A stretch of DNA of 64,000 bases from assembly GCA_029550525.1 (NCBI GenBank), contig JAKPHF010000078.1:496001-560000 (forward strand), read 5' to 3'. Within the stretch, counting starts at the first letter, position 1, and the number at the start of each line of letters is the position of its first letter. This stretch comes from Planctomycetota bacterium. Lineage in GTDB: Bacteria > Planctomycetota > Phycisphaerae > UBA1845 > PWPN01. Positions 17,992-25,332 of the stretch are shown here, piece after piece. Under the pieces are notes generated by a model, which made no database searches, had not been told where the DNA came from, and saw only the letters and a program-made list of their open reading frames with translations. The position numbers and the translations under genes were made by a program.

Positions 17992-18381
17992 ATGCAGGGA
18001 TTGGACAATCTGAAGTACGATGCCAACGGCTTGATCCCCGCCATCATCCAGGATGCCCAGACGGGCGAAGTGCTGATGATGGCCTACATGAACAAGACCA
18101 GCCTGGAAGAATCCATCCGCACGGGCAAGACCCACTTCTGGTCGCGCTCCCGCCAGAAGTATTGGATGAAGGGTGAGTCCAGCGGCCACACGCAGGACAT
18201 TCACGAGATCTTCATCGACTGCGACGCCGACACGATCCTGATCAAGGCCACCCAACACGGCGCCGCCTGTCACGAGGGCTTTAAGAACTGCTTCTTCCGC
18301 AAGCTCGACAACGCCACCGGCCAGTGGGTGACTGCCGCCGAGCGCCTCGTGGACCCCGAGCAGGTTTACGGCAAGAAGTAA
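17992..18381 (+). CDS. hisI: Phosphoribosyl-AMP cyclohydrolase
   Basis: The third step of histidine biosynthesis: opening of the purine ring of phosphoribosyl-AMP. The 129-residue length equals the stand-alone HisI type, without the HisE pyrophosphohydrolase fused as in enterobacteria. Zinc and magnesium ligands are seen: CDADT near residue 77 and HGAACHEGFKNCFFR near 90. The WSRSRQKYWMKGESSGHTQ block is also characteristic. The ATG at 17992 begins the conserved region. The 150 bases upstream contain GGAGATTGGAGAGTGGAG-type repeats and are probably not coding. No other his gene is in the window. It is followed 13 bases later by the ThiF-like gene, so the two are probably cotranscribed. Confidence 0.94.
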   Translation: MQGLDNLKYDANGLIPAIIQDAQTGEVLMMAYMNKTSLEESIRTGKTHFWSRSRQKYWMKGESSGHTQDIHEIFIDCDADTILIKATQHGAACHEGFKNCFFRKLDNATGQWVTAAERLVDPEQVYGKK

Positions 18382-18394
18382 GGTCTCCAGGGCC

Positions 18395-19495
18395 ATGAAC
18401 CCGTCGCAACCCGAGGGCGCGGATTCGCATGCTGCTTCGCGCGAGGATCCGCCGGTGCCCGTCGATCTGTCCCGCTATTCGCGCCAGATGCTCTTCGCCC
18501 CTATCGGCGAAGAGGGCCAGCGGCGACTGGCCCGGGCCCGCGTGTTGCTCGTGGGTTGCGGTGCGCTGGGTACGCATCTGGCCGACGCGCTCGTGCGCGC
18601 CGGCGTGGGCTTGCTGCGCCTGGTCGATCGCGACTTCATCGAGCTGAACAACCTGCAGCGGCAGGTCCTCTTTGACGAGGATGACATCGCCGCCGGTCTG
18701 CCCAAGGCCGAGGCCGCTCGCCGCAAGCTCGCCAGGATCAATACCGCGGTGAGTGTCGAGGCTGTCGTCGCCGACGCAACGTTTCGCAACATCGAGCAGT
18801 TGGCCGAAGGAGTCGACCTCCTGCTTGACGGCACGGACAACTTCGAGACGCGGTATCTCATCAACGACTTGGCGGTGAAAACCGGTCGGCCGTGGATCTA
18901 CGGTGCGTGCGTGGGCGCCACCGGCCTGAGCATGCCTGTCTTGCCCGGCGAGACGCCGTGCTTGCGCTGCGTGTTCGAGCAAGCCCCCCCACCGGAAATG
19001 AACCCCACGTGCGACACGGCCGGCATCCTCGGCCCCACCGTGAGCCTCGTCACCGCCCATCAGGCGATGCAGGCGATCAAACTCCTCAGCGGCCACCCGG
19101 AAGCCGTCGATCGGCGGCTCCTGCACTTCGATGCCTGGCAGAACCGCTGCGTCTTCCTCAACGTGCAGCCGGCGCAGGGCGAGACCGACTGTCCCTGCTG
19201 CCGACAGCGCCGCTTCGACTTCCTCGACGGCACGTTGGCCGGCGGCACCACCGTGCTGTGCGGCCGCAATGCCGTTCAGGTGACGCCCGTCGACGCCGGC
19301 CGCCTGGAGTTCGCCGCGCTGGCCCCCCGGCTCACCACCGCCGGCGCCACCGAGGTGCGCTTCAACGCGTTCATGCTGAAAGCCCGTGTCGAAACCTTTG
19401 ATCTGACGCTCTTCCCCGATGGCCGGGCCATCATTGCCGGCACCCGGTCGCCTGAGCAGGCCCGCACGCTCTACGCCCGCTATATCGGAGCCTGA
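18395..19495 (+). CDS. ThiF/MoeB/HesA-family E1-like adenylyltransferase
   Basis: A 366-residue E1-like enzyme that adenylates the C-terminus of a ubiquitin-like sulfur carrier (ThiS or MoaD). Visible: YSRQMLF start motif, nucleotide loop VGCGALGTH near 53, VDRDFIELNNLQRQ, DGTDNFETRYLIND near 145, the conserved Cys region MNPTCDTAGILGP near 206, and the zinc pairs CLRC near 189 and CPCC near 266. The C-terminal 95 residues (from NAVQVTPVD on) form an extra domain instead of the rhodanese domain of some MoeB proteins, as in certain ThiF-type proteins. The carrier protein gene is not nearby, so thiamine and molybdopterin roles cannot be separated. Cotranscription with hisI is likely from the 13-base gap. 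Confidence 0.88.
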   Translation: MNPSQPEGADSHAASREDPPVPVDLSRYSRQMLFAPIGEEGQRRLARARVLLVGCGALGTHLADALVRAGVGLLRLVDRDFIELNNLQRQVLFDEDDIAAGLPKAEAARRKLARINTAVSVEAVVADATFRNIEQLAEGVDLLLDGTDNFETRYLINDLAVKTGRPWIYGACVGATGLSMPVLPGETPCLRCVFEQAPPPEMNPTCDTAGILGPTVSLVTAHQAMQAIKLLSGHPEAVDRRLLHFDAWQNRCVFLNVQPAQGETDCPCCRQRRFDFLDGTLAGGTTVLCGRNAVQVTPVDAGRLEFAALAPRLTTAGATEVRFNAFMLKARVETFDLTLFPDGRAIIAGTRSPEQARTLYARYIGA

Positions 19496-20082
19496 GCCCG
19501 ATTCCCCGCCCGCCGCCGAACTTGGTTTTCCTTGCCTCTCTGGGCTGCGGAAGATTTCTCTGCGCAAGATGCTTGAGTGACCCAATCCTTATGAAGAAAC
19601 CAATGGCGGTTGCGTCCGATGCTGTCTCTGCAGCGCGCATAGCTTCAACATGAAGAATGCCAAACCACAGATAGCACAGACGGACACGGACAATAAAAGG
19701 ACTTGACAGGAGGTAAGGAGGTAACAGAGAGTTTCTCCGTTCACTCCGCTGCCTCCTGTTTCGGCCTAATGCCGCATTGGCGAGAAACCTTTGAGCATTG
19801 AGTGTTACTTATGTGGAATCGGCGTGTAGTGCCGACCGTTGGCCAATATCGGGCCTGGCGCTATTGCAAGCCCCTTCGCGGGTCCGAGGTGAGAAAGTTG
19901 GGCTAGGCCATGTCCGATTGCAGCCTTCGCGCATGATGGAAACGGACATCTTGTCCGCTTCGAACCACTCGTGCCTCCTTGTTGTCGCACATATGACGTA
20001 TAGGGAGACTCCAGCGAAACCCAGATGGCGGCGAGGGGCCGTGACACTGCGGATTCGGCGTCGTGAGTCGCAATTCAAGCTA
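19496..20082. other. Intergenic region, no gene seen
   Basis: About 590 bases between converging genes. An ACCACAGATAGCACAGACGG-type repeat lies at 19665-19698, followed by an AGGAGGTAAGGAGGTAACAG segment and a partly complementary CTCCGCTGCCTCCTG (19711-19760), which could fold. The rest shows no coding frame with acceptable codon structure. Frames that run over the receiver gene are antisense shadows. Confidence 0.5.
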
Positions 20083-20502
20083 CTATCCGCCTGTAGCAGC
20101 GGAGCAGACGGCTGGACTGGCCGACAGGACGCGCTCGAGGCGGCCGAGGCGGTCGTCCAACGAAAAGTGCGATTTGAGCATGTAATGGTTGGCGCCCAGG
20201 CGGCGGGACTCCAAGACCCGCTCGCGATCCGCGGTGGCTGTGAGCACCAGGCACGGAATGTCCTTGTACTGCGGGTTGCTGCGAAGCACACGCAGGACAG
20301 CCAGGCCGTTCAGTTCGGGCAGGTCGAGCTCCAGGAGGATCGCGTCGGGGATCTGCTCGCCCACAGCCATCAGCGCCTCGCGGCCATTGGCTACCGTCCG
20401 AACCTCGTACTTATGAGACTTCAGCACCGCGCCCAAGAGCTCGCGGCACATGACTGCAGGGTCCACCACCAAGATTGTGCCCACCCGGAAACTCTCCCGC
20501 AC
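20083..20502 (-). CDS. Stand-alone receiver-domain protein with Glu at the phosphoacceptor site
   Basis: A 139-residue single receiver domain. The GTG at 20502 has GAGGCGG seven bases upstream. The fold pattern is clear: ILVVD (strand 1), ELLGAVLKSHKYEVRTVANGREAL, AILLELDLPELNG, VLTAT with the conserved Thr88, and MLKSH with the conserved Lys110. However, the phosphorylated Asp is replaced by Glu (Glu58 in LLELDLP, four residues before the proline), and the acidic pair at the start of the fold is reduced to VVDP (Asp14 only). Such receivers cannot be phosphorylated in the usual way. Glu may mimic the phosphorylated state. No kinase gene is adjacent. Confidence 0.85.
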   Translation of the reverse strand: MRESFRVGTILVVDPAVMCRELLGAVLKSHKYEVRTVANGREALMAVGEQIPDAILLELDLPELNGLAVLRVLRSNPQYKDIPCLVLTATADRERVLESRRLGANHYMLKSHFSLDDRLGRLERVLSASPAVCSAATGG

Positions 20503-20627
20503 TCATCCGCCTCGGGCAACGGCTCATAGCCACCACCTGAGAGCCGTACACCACAGACGCTCTAGCATCGGCCGCGGCAACCGGCCGGATTAGCGGTTTC
20601 GCTAGGAAAATGTGGAGCGATCAACAT

Positions 20628-20669
20628 TAGCTGTCAGCCGTCAGCTATCAGCTTTCAGCATTGGGCTAC
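20628..20669. repeat. AGCTGTCAGCCGTCAGCTATCAGC repeat
   Basis: Tandem-like TCAGCT/TCAGCC units followed by ATTGGGCTACCGG. Second copy of the family seen at 10239 and 26809. It lies between the receiver gene and the tRNA. Confidence 0.6.
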
Positions 20670-20757
20670 CGGCTTTCGTTCAGAGCGTGCACATACCAAC
20701 GAAAGACGGGCGCATCGGCCCGCGCGTCGAGGGCTTGGGGGATTTAAGACTGGAAAA

Positions 20758-20844
20758 CGGAGAGGGGGGGATTCGAACCCCCGGTGCGATTTCTCGCACA
20801 CTGGTTTTCGAAACCAGCTCGATCAGCCACTCCGACACCTCTCC
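20758..20844 (-). tRNA. tRNA-Ser(CGA)
   Basis: An 87-base class II tRNA on the minus strand. The acceptor stem GGAGAGG pairs with CCTCTCC and is followed by discriminator G, the serine identity base. The anticodon stem-loop CTGGT-TTCGAAA-ACCAG reads anticodon CGA (codon UCG). A long variable arm (GTGCGAGAAATCGCAC) and a T arm GGGGG-TTCGAAT-CCCCC complete the fold. CCA is not encoded. TTTT follows shortly after the 3' end and may terminate transcription. Confidence 0.97.
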
Positions 20845-21216
20845 AGCGCGGTCCGACGGCGCCGTGCCGGCGAAAACCCGAACACGCGCAGGGACCGTTC
20901 AAGGCCGATCTATGGTGCCCGCTGAATGATGCGCCGACTGGCCAACCCAGTGAGTTGGCCCCGGCGGCATCCGGGGCGAAAATCCGCCACTCCGCAGGCT
21001 CTGCACAGCCTCACAGTCTATGCCCCCGGATGGCCGTGGTCAACACGGGGGGAAGTGCGCGGCAGCCTTCGCTGGAGGGACGGGCGGAGTAAACTGCCGC
21101 TCGCCAGCTTCCGCATCCCTCGTTCGGAAGGCTCGGCGGGGCTGGACACCGCCGCTTGAAAGCCGCCGCCGCTTGCAAGTCATCGCTCCGATCACTGGTC
21201 GCCGCGACGCGCGCGT
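20845..21216. other. Intergenic region, no gene seen
   Basis: About 370 bases of high-GC DNA between the tRNA and the sigma-factor gene, both on the minus strand. It would hold the tRNA promoter and the 3' end of the sigma transcript. Small open frames here have poor composition. No recognised RNA family was seen on inspection for SRP RNA, RNase P RNA or tmRNA motifs. Confidence 0.5.
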
Positions 21217-21843
21217 CTATGTCTGCGTGAGGTAGTTGGAGGCGGCCCCCATCAACTCGCGAAGCTGCTTGAGGGCCCGATGACAGAGCATATGGACGGC
21301 GGCTTCGCTGCGATCCAAGCGTTTGGCCACCTCGGCGACGGATAACCCGTCGATGAGCCGCCAATGGATGACCTGGCGGTAGTCTTCGGGCAACTGGAGC
21401 AGCCGAACCATCAGCACCGCGACAGCCTCGCTGTGGGCGGCCCCCCGGCTGGGCGTGGCCATGGGCGAGCTGACCCGGTCGAGCAGGTTGACATAGGTGC
21501 CGCTCTGGACGCCCCAGGCGGCCGCCTGCCGACGGACGTCCCGTTTATCGGCCGTCGCCGCCCGCTGGATGTCGATCAGCTTGTTCTCGGCAATCTGCCG
21601 TAGCCAGCCCACGAAGGCCTCGAAATTGTCGAACTGGGCGTCGGGCAGATTGCTCCAGGCTGCTGCGTACGCCTCCTGGATGACGTCTTCCGGTTCGACG
21701 CCGGCCTTGGCCAGCAGGTCGCCCATGTGCCGGGCGATGACGGACCGTAGCGGCGTGAAGCCCGCCACCAGGAGCGAGCCCATGGCGTTCGTGTCGCCCG
21801 CCCGCATCTGGTCCACCAACTGCCTGAATTTCGCGTCATCCAT
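21217..21843 (-). CDS. ECF-type RNA polymerase sigma factor
   Basis: A 208-residue sigma-70 family protein with only regions 2 and 4. Region 2 is seen in PLRSVIARHMGD ... PEDVIQEAYAAAWSNL ... FVGWLRQIAENKLID (about 28-92). Region 4 in LPEDYRQVIHWRLIDGLSVAEVAKRL with the helix-turn-helix ending AVHMLCHRALKQLREL (about 145-200). The linker carries no signature of an anti-sigma cofactor domain. The ATG at 21843 begins MDDAKFRQLVDQMRAGD, a usual opening in planctomycete sigma factors. No anti-sigma gene is adjacent. A 430-base upstream region with a strong RNA fold on the same strand (22022-22090) precedes it. Confidence 0.88.
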   Translation of the reverse strand: MDDAKFRQLVDQMRAGDTNAMGSLLVAGFTPLRSVIARHMGDLLAKAGVEPEDVIQEAYAAAWSNLPDAQFDNFEAFVGWLRQIAENKLIDIQRAATADKRDVRRQAAAWGVQSGTYVNLLDRVSSPMATPSRGAAHSEAVAVLMVRLLQLPEDYRQVIHWRLIDGLSVAEVAKRLDRSEAAVHMLCHRALKQLRELMGAASNYLTQT

Positions 21844-22276
21844 GGCCAATCCGCAGTCCGGCGCCGGGAAACCCGTCGACCGTAACACCTTGTTGCACTG
21901 TAGTTTACTGCAAAACCGGCCGTCTCGCCACAGGAAACGAAAAAAAACATGATTTCGCGCGTTAGGTCCAGCCGCATTTTCCGTTCTTATCTGTAGCGAC
22001 TGATTCCGGAAGATAGATAACGATGCCCGGAAGTCCTGCCCTGGCTTGTCCTTCTCCTCTCTGACAAGCGAGACGGAACTCCCGGGCATCACCCGTTTTA
22101 CGGACTTCACGAGGGATTGGGGGCTGGGGCTTGGCGGAGCTGTGAACTTTGGGCTCTGAGCCGGTCAACACCACCCTCCCTGCATGAGCTTCGCGTTGGG
22201 GCTTGCGCGAGGCCGGTCGGTCGGTTTCTTTCGCTGGATCGCCCATCGACTTCTGCGCCGAGAACATTCCCCGGAT
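21844..22276. other. Sigma-factor upstream region with structured segment
   Basis: About 430 bases between two minus-strand genes. It contains an eight-base A-run (21940-21947, read as T-run on the minus strand), the nested hairpin at 22022-22090, and a GGGATTGGGGGCTGGGGCTTGG repeat unit at 22111-22132. No coding frame of good quality was found. Confidence 0.5.
22022..22090 (-). ncRNA. Candidate structured leader RNA upstream of the ECF sigma gene
   Basis: Outer arms 22022-22036 and 22076-22090 form about 15 bp, and an inner hairpin (22044-22050 with 22063-22069, 7 bp, 12-base loop) is nested inside. Two positions are A-C and C-A mismatches if read on the plus strand but become U-G and G-U wobble pairs on the minus strand, so the fold suits a minus-strand transcript, the direction of the sigma gene 180 bases downstream. 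It could be a leader element, a processed small RNA or a terminator of the gene upstream. No known riboswitch family is recognised. Confidence 0.4.
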
Positions 22277-23656
22277 TTACCCGCCGTTCGGCGCGATCTG
22301 CATCGGCTCGCTCATTGCCGAGCCGTTGAACAGTTGCGAAGGAACGCTCTCGCGACGGCCTTTCTCCCGAAGCGCCTGCCGCAGAGCTTGTGCCGACGGA
22401 ATGTGCGTGTATTTCAGCGAGATCATCACCTGGCCGGACGGCTGGTCTGCCGCGCGCCGATAACGCTCGAGAACCGTCTCGAGCCTAGCCGTCGTGACCG
22501 TGGCCTTCTCGCCAGGCGCCATCTGGCGGACGTAGTCAGCGGCGAATTGCGGCCCCGTGGCATCGTCGTCGAGCGCGAACGTGACAGCCTCGCTCTCGTC
22601 ATCCGCCCAGACCATCCACTCGAGCCGAGCATGCGTTTCGACCGGCCCGCCGATGTTCAGATTCAACCACAGTTCGCGATCCCAGACGTTCTGGATCTCG
22701 CCCAGGAATCGGCCGTTCTCCTCCTGCCGTAGGTTCAGCCGAACCGGCCGGTCGGCTTGGCGGATGGCTTCAGGGGCGGCTTCGGTCACTTCGATGGTCA
22801 CGGGATTGCTCTCGATCAGCCCGAATCCCTGGGCGATCCAGGCCGGATCCCTCCACTGCGGCTGGTAAGCGAAGCGAACAGTGTACGTACCGGCCGCCAG
22901 CATGGGGAAGCGAGCCCAGCCGCGATTGAACCGCGGCACGACCAGCCGTTCGTTCGACTCGGCCGGCACGGCGTGCGACGGGGGATGATTGCCAGCCCGA
23001 ACCAGGACCGCGCGATGAACGGCCGTGTCCTGCTCGATGGGATCGACGCGAGTCGCCACCTCTTCCCCGTCCGGCCCGACCACCAGCAGAAAATCCGCGA
23101 TGTCCATCATGGCCGCGACCTGATCGCAGTCTTCCGGCGCGGGCTGACTGGACGCGACCGCCAGTTCGGCCGGCCAAGGCACGACCACCCGTGCCGGTGT
23201 GGGATTGTCCACGTGCACGCTCAAGTTCACCGGTTGGTCCCAACGAATATGGGTATGGTCGGCTTCGAGCCTCACGCGAGCACCCACGAACAGCACCTCG
23301 CCCATCTGCCGCAAGAGATCGCGCGCCAATAGCGCGGGCTCCAACTCCGGACCGGCTGCGACTTGAGCCAGGGCGTCGAACGCCAGTGGTCCCCAGTCGG
23401 CCAGCTGACGGACAGCCTCGCGCCGCCGGCTGGGCGAGGGGTGATTCAGATCGCGAATCGCCTGGCGAATCTGATCTTCGCCGGGCGGAACGGGGCGAGT
23501 GGAAGCCACCGGTCGCGCGTCGTCACCAGGTGCGGTGGCGCCAGGTGACGCGGCGGAATTGGACGACGCCGCAGCAAACGGGGCCCAGCCCGCGCCGGCC
23601 ATCAGCCAAAGAAGAGCCGTGCCGATCCAGCGGCGTGTCCGGTTTATGGTAACCAT
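22277..23656 (-). CDS. Exported protein with N-terminal HEAT-like segment, unknown function
   Basis: A 459-residue protein. The ATG at 23656 is preferred because AGGAG lies seven bases before it. The first 27 residues form a signal peptide (RTRRWIGTALLWLMAGAGW ... AAAS). Residues 55-100 look like one HEAT-type helical repeat (IRQAIRDLNHPSPSRRREAV RQLADWGPLAFDAL in two helices). The remainder is beta-rich and resembles two immunoglobulin-like sandwiches (NLSVHVDNPTPARVVVPWP; AAGTYTVRFAYQPQW; PVRLNLRQEENGRFLGEI). No catalytic motif is seen. It is divergent to the siroheme gene with about 50 bases between starts. A periplasmic binding or scaffold role is the most that can be said. Confidence 0.7.
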   Translation of the reverse strand: MVTINRTRRWIGTALLWLMAGAGWAPFAAASSNSAASPGATAPGDDARPVASTRPVPPGEDQIRQAIRDLNHPSPSRRREAVRQLADWGPLAFDALAQVAAGPELEPALLARDLLRQMGEVLFVGARVRLEADHTHIRWDQPVNLSVHVDNPTPARVVVPWPAELAVASSQPAPEDCDQVAAMMDIADFLLVVGPDGEEVATRVDPIEQDTAVHRAVLVRAGNHPPSHAVPAESNERLVVPRFNRGWARFPMLAAGTYTVRFAYQPQWRDPAWIAQGFGLIESNPVTIEVTEAAPEAIRQADRPVRLNLRQEENGRFLGEIQNVWDRELWLNLNIGGPVETHARLEWMVWADDESEAVTFALDDDATGPQFAADYVRQMAPGEKATVTTARLETVLERYRRAADQPSGQVMISLKYTHIPSAQALRQALREKGRRESVPSQLFNGSAMSEPMQIAPNGG

Positions 23657-23707
23657 GTGTCGCTCCTGCATCGCCTGATGCGTATCGAGAGCTTACCATA
23701 GTTCAGC

Positions 23708-24370
23708 GTGAGTGACCGCTTCCTGTATCCTATCGAGTTGAATCTGGCCGGCTGCGACGTGCTGGTGGTGGGCGGCGGACCGGTGGCTGCGCGCAAAGTG
23801 GCCGGGCTGACGGGGACGGGAGCGAAGATCCGCGTGGTCAGCCCGAACCTTGTCCCGGAACTGCAACATGCAGACGGCATCGAGCGGCATGAGCAAGCGT
23901 ACGCGCCGGAATTGATCGGCTCGGCCCGGTTGGTGTTCGCGTGCACCGATGACCGAGAGCTCAACGCGCGGATCGCTGCCGACGCTCGGAAGGCGGGTTG
24001 CTTGTGCAGTGTGGCCGATGATGCCGAGGCTAGCGACTTCGCCGTCCCGGCGGTGCTTCGACGCGGTCAGTTCACCATCGCCGTGGGCACGGGCGGCGCA
24101 GCCCCTCACTTGGCAGCCTCCGTGCGCGATCGGCTGGAATCCCAATTCGGCGATGATTTCGGTATCCTGGTGGCGGAGTTGCAGCGGGCCCGAGGAATCG
24201 TCCGGCGGGAAATTGCAGATCCTCAGGTCAGACGGCGCCTGATGGCGACCCTCTGCGAGGAAGATTCCGTAGAACGGCTGAAACGCGACGGCCCGGCGGC
24301 ATGGCGGCAGTGGCTCGCAAGCACGTTGGAACAAACGAAGGCTTCGGCAGACAGGACCAGTTCTGCCTAA
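23708..24370 (+). CDS. Precorrin-2 dehydrogenase / sirohydrochlorin ferrochelatase-like protein
   Basis: A 220-residue protein equivalent to the N-terminal half of CysG or to SirC/Met8p, which oxidises precorrin-2 to sirohydrochlorin with NAD and may insert iron. The Rossmann loop VVGGGPVAARKVAGL lies at 18-32, followed by VVSPNL, RLVFACTDDRELNARIA and the active-site region with Asp in CSVADDAEASDFAVPA. FTIAVGTGGAAPHLAA is also typical. No uroporphyrinogen methyltransferase domain is fused. The start is GTG at 23708. It leads a cluster with HemX/CcsA-like and glutamyl-tRNA reductase genes (gaps 80 and 66 bases), a common tetrapyrrole arrangement. Confidence 0.9.
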   Translation: MSDRFLYPIELNLAGCDVLVVGGGPVAARKVAGLTGTGAKIRVVSPNLVPELQHADGIERHEQAYAPELIGSARLVFACTDDRELNARIAADARKAGCLCSVADDAEASDFAVPAVLRRGQFTIAVGTGGAAPHLAASVRDRLESQFGDDFGILVAELQRARGIVRREIADPQVRRRLMATLCEEDSVERLKRDGPAAWRQWLASTLEQTKASADRTSSA

Positions 24371-24450
24371 GGGATACCGGCTGGGAACCCGCATCGCAGA
24401 CTCGGGCGAGCCGGTGCACGGCGGCTTGATGGCGTGATCGCACGACAGGC

Positions 24451-25266
24451 ATGACGGACCAACTGATTACATCTCTGCTCAGCGGCGTCGGCTTCAGCGT
24501 GGCGGCCGTCGCGTCTTACCTGCAGGTGCGCCGGCAGGTGCCGCGCATGGTGCCGGTCATGCGTGTGGCAGCCTTGATCGCCCTCGGCGCCGACGCGCTT
24601 CACCTGGGCCTGGCTTTCTCGCGGACCGGCGTGGTCGATGCGCTACAGAGTTACTATTCGTCGACAGTGCTCATGAGCACGCTCATCGGGCTGGTGGGCC
24701 TGGGCGTGCATTTCTCGGCCTCTTTGCGCGGATTGGACGGCTTTTTGTTTCTGGCCGCCGGCGTGCTGAGCTTCGTTGAGATCGGCCTGACTCGCCAGAC
24801 ACCGGCGGATCTGACGCATAGGCCGTGGTTCATCAGTCACGGATTGGCGTTCGCGCTCAGTGCCGCCTTCTTCATCGCGGGCGGCGCAGCCGGCGTGGCC
24901 TATCTGCTCGTGCTGCGCATCCTCCGCAGCAAGCGGGCGCCGGCCATGGTCGGCAACGTCGCTCCGCTCGAATCGCTCGAGCGATTCGGACGCTGGATGC
25001 CCATCATCGGGTTTCCGCTGTTCACGTTCGGCATCCTGACCGGGCTTTGCGGCGTGGCTCACCGGCCCGATTTGAGTGCGAGCGCCTGGTATCTGGATGC
25101 GACGTTCCTGTTCTCGCTGGCGGCCTGGGGGGTCTACGCGTACTTGTGCACGGCAGCGTTGTACCGGCCCATTCGGGGCCGGCGAGCAGCCGTGCTGTCC
25201 ACGTACGGGCTTGGGCTCATTCTCGTGGTCTTTTTCGCCCGGGAGTTGTCGAGATTGCACCAGTAG
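24451..25266 (+). CDS. HemX/CcsA-like cytochrome c assembly membrane protein
   Basis: A 271-residue protein with eight hydrophobic segments, matching the cytochrome c assembly (CcsA/HemX) family. The loop HRPWFISHGLAFALS with its conserved His and the segment SAWYLDATFLFSLAAW are in the positions expected for the WWD-like and heme-contact parts of the family, though the full tryptophan-rich WWD signature of CcsA is not evident. HemX proteins next to hemA modulate glutamyl-tRNA reductase level or handle heme. Position directly before hemA supports a HemX role over a cytochrome maturation role. The start ATG at 24451 has a weak purine stretch upstream. Confidence 0.85.
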   Translation: MTDQLITSLLSGVGFSVAAVASYLQVRRQVPRMVPVMRVAALIALGADALHLGLAFSRTGVVDALQSYYSSTVLMSTLIGLVGLGVHFSASLRGLDGFLFLAAGVLSFVEIGLTRQTPADLTHRPWFISHGLAFALSAAFFIAGGAAGVAYLLVLRILRSKRAPAMVGNVAPLESLERFGRWMPIIGFPLFTFGILTGLCGVAHRPDLSASAWYLDATFLFSLAAWGVYAYLCTAALYRPIRGRRAAVLSTYGLGLILVVFFARELSRLHQ

Positions 25267-25332
25267 AGGCCCGATCGGCCGTGTCGCCTGCGCGTCACGC
25301 GTCGACGAGTCCTCGTTCGATTCAGGGTTGGC

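Noticed and set aside
20845..21216. Possible SRP RNA or RNase P RNA near the tRNA
   Set aside because: Diagnostic motifs such as the SRP GGAAG/AGCAG loops or the RNase P core were not found.
22117..22329. Short plus-strand open frame upstream of the HEAT-like gene
   Set aside because: No ribosome site, poor codon structure, and it overlaps the 3' end of a supported minus-strand gene.
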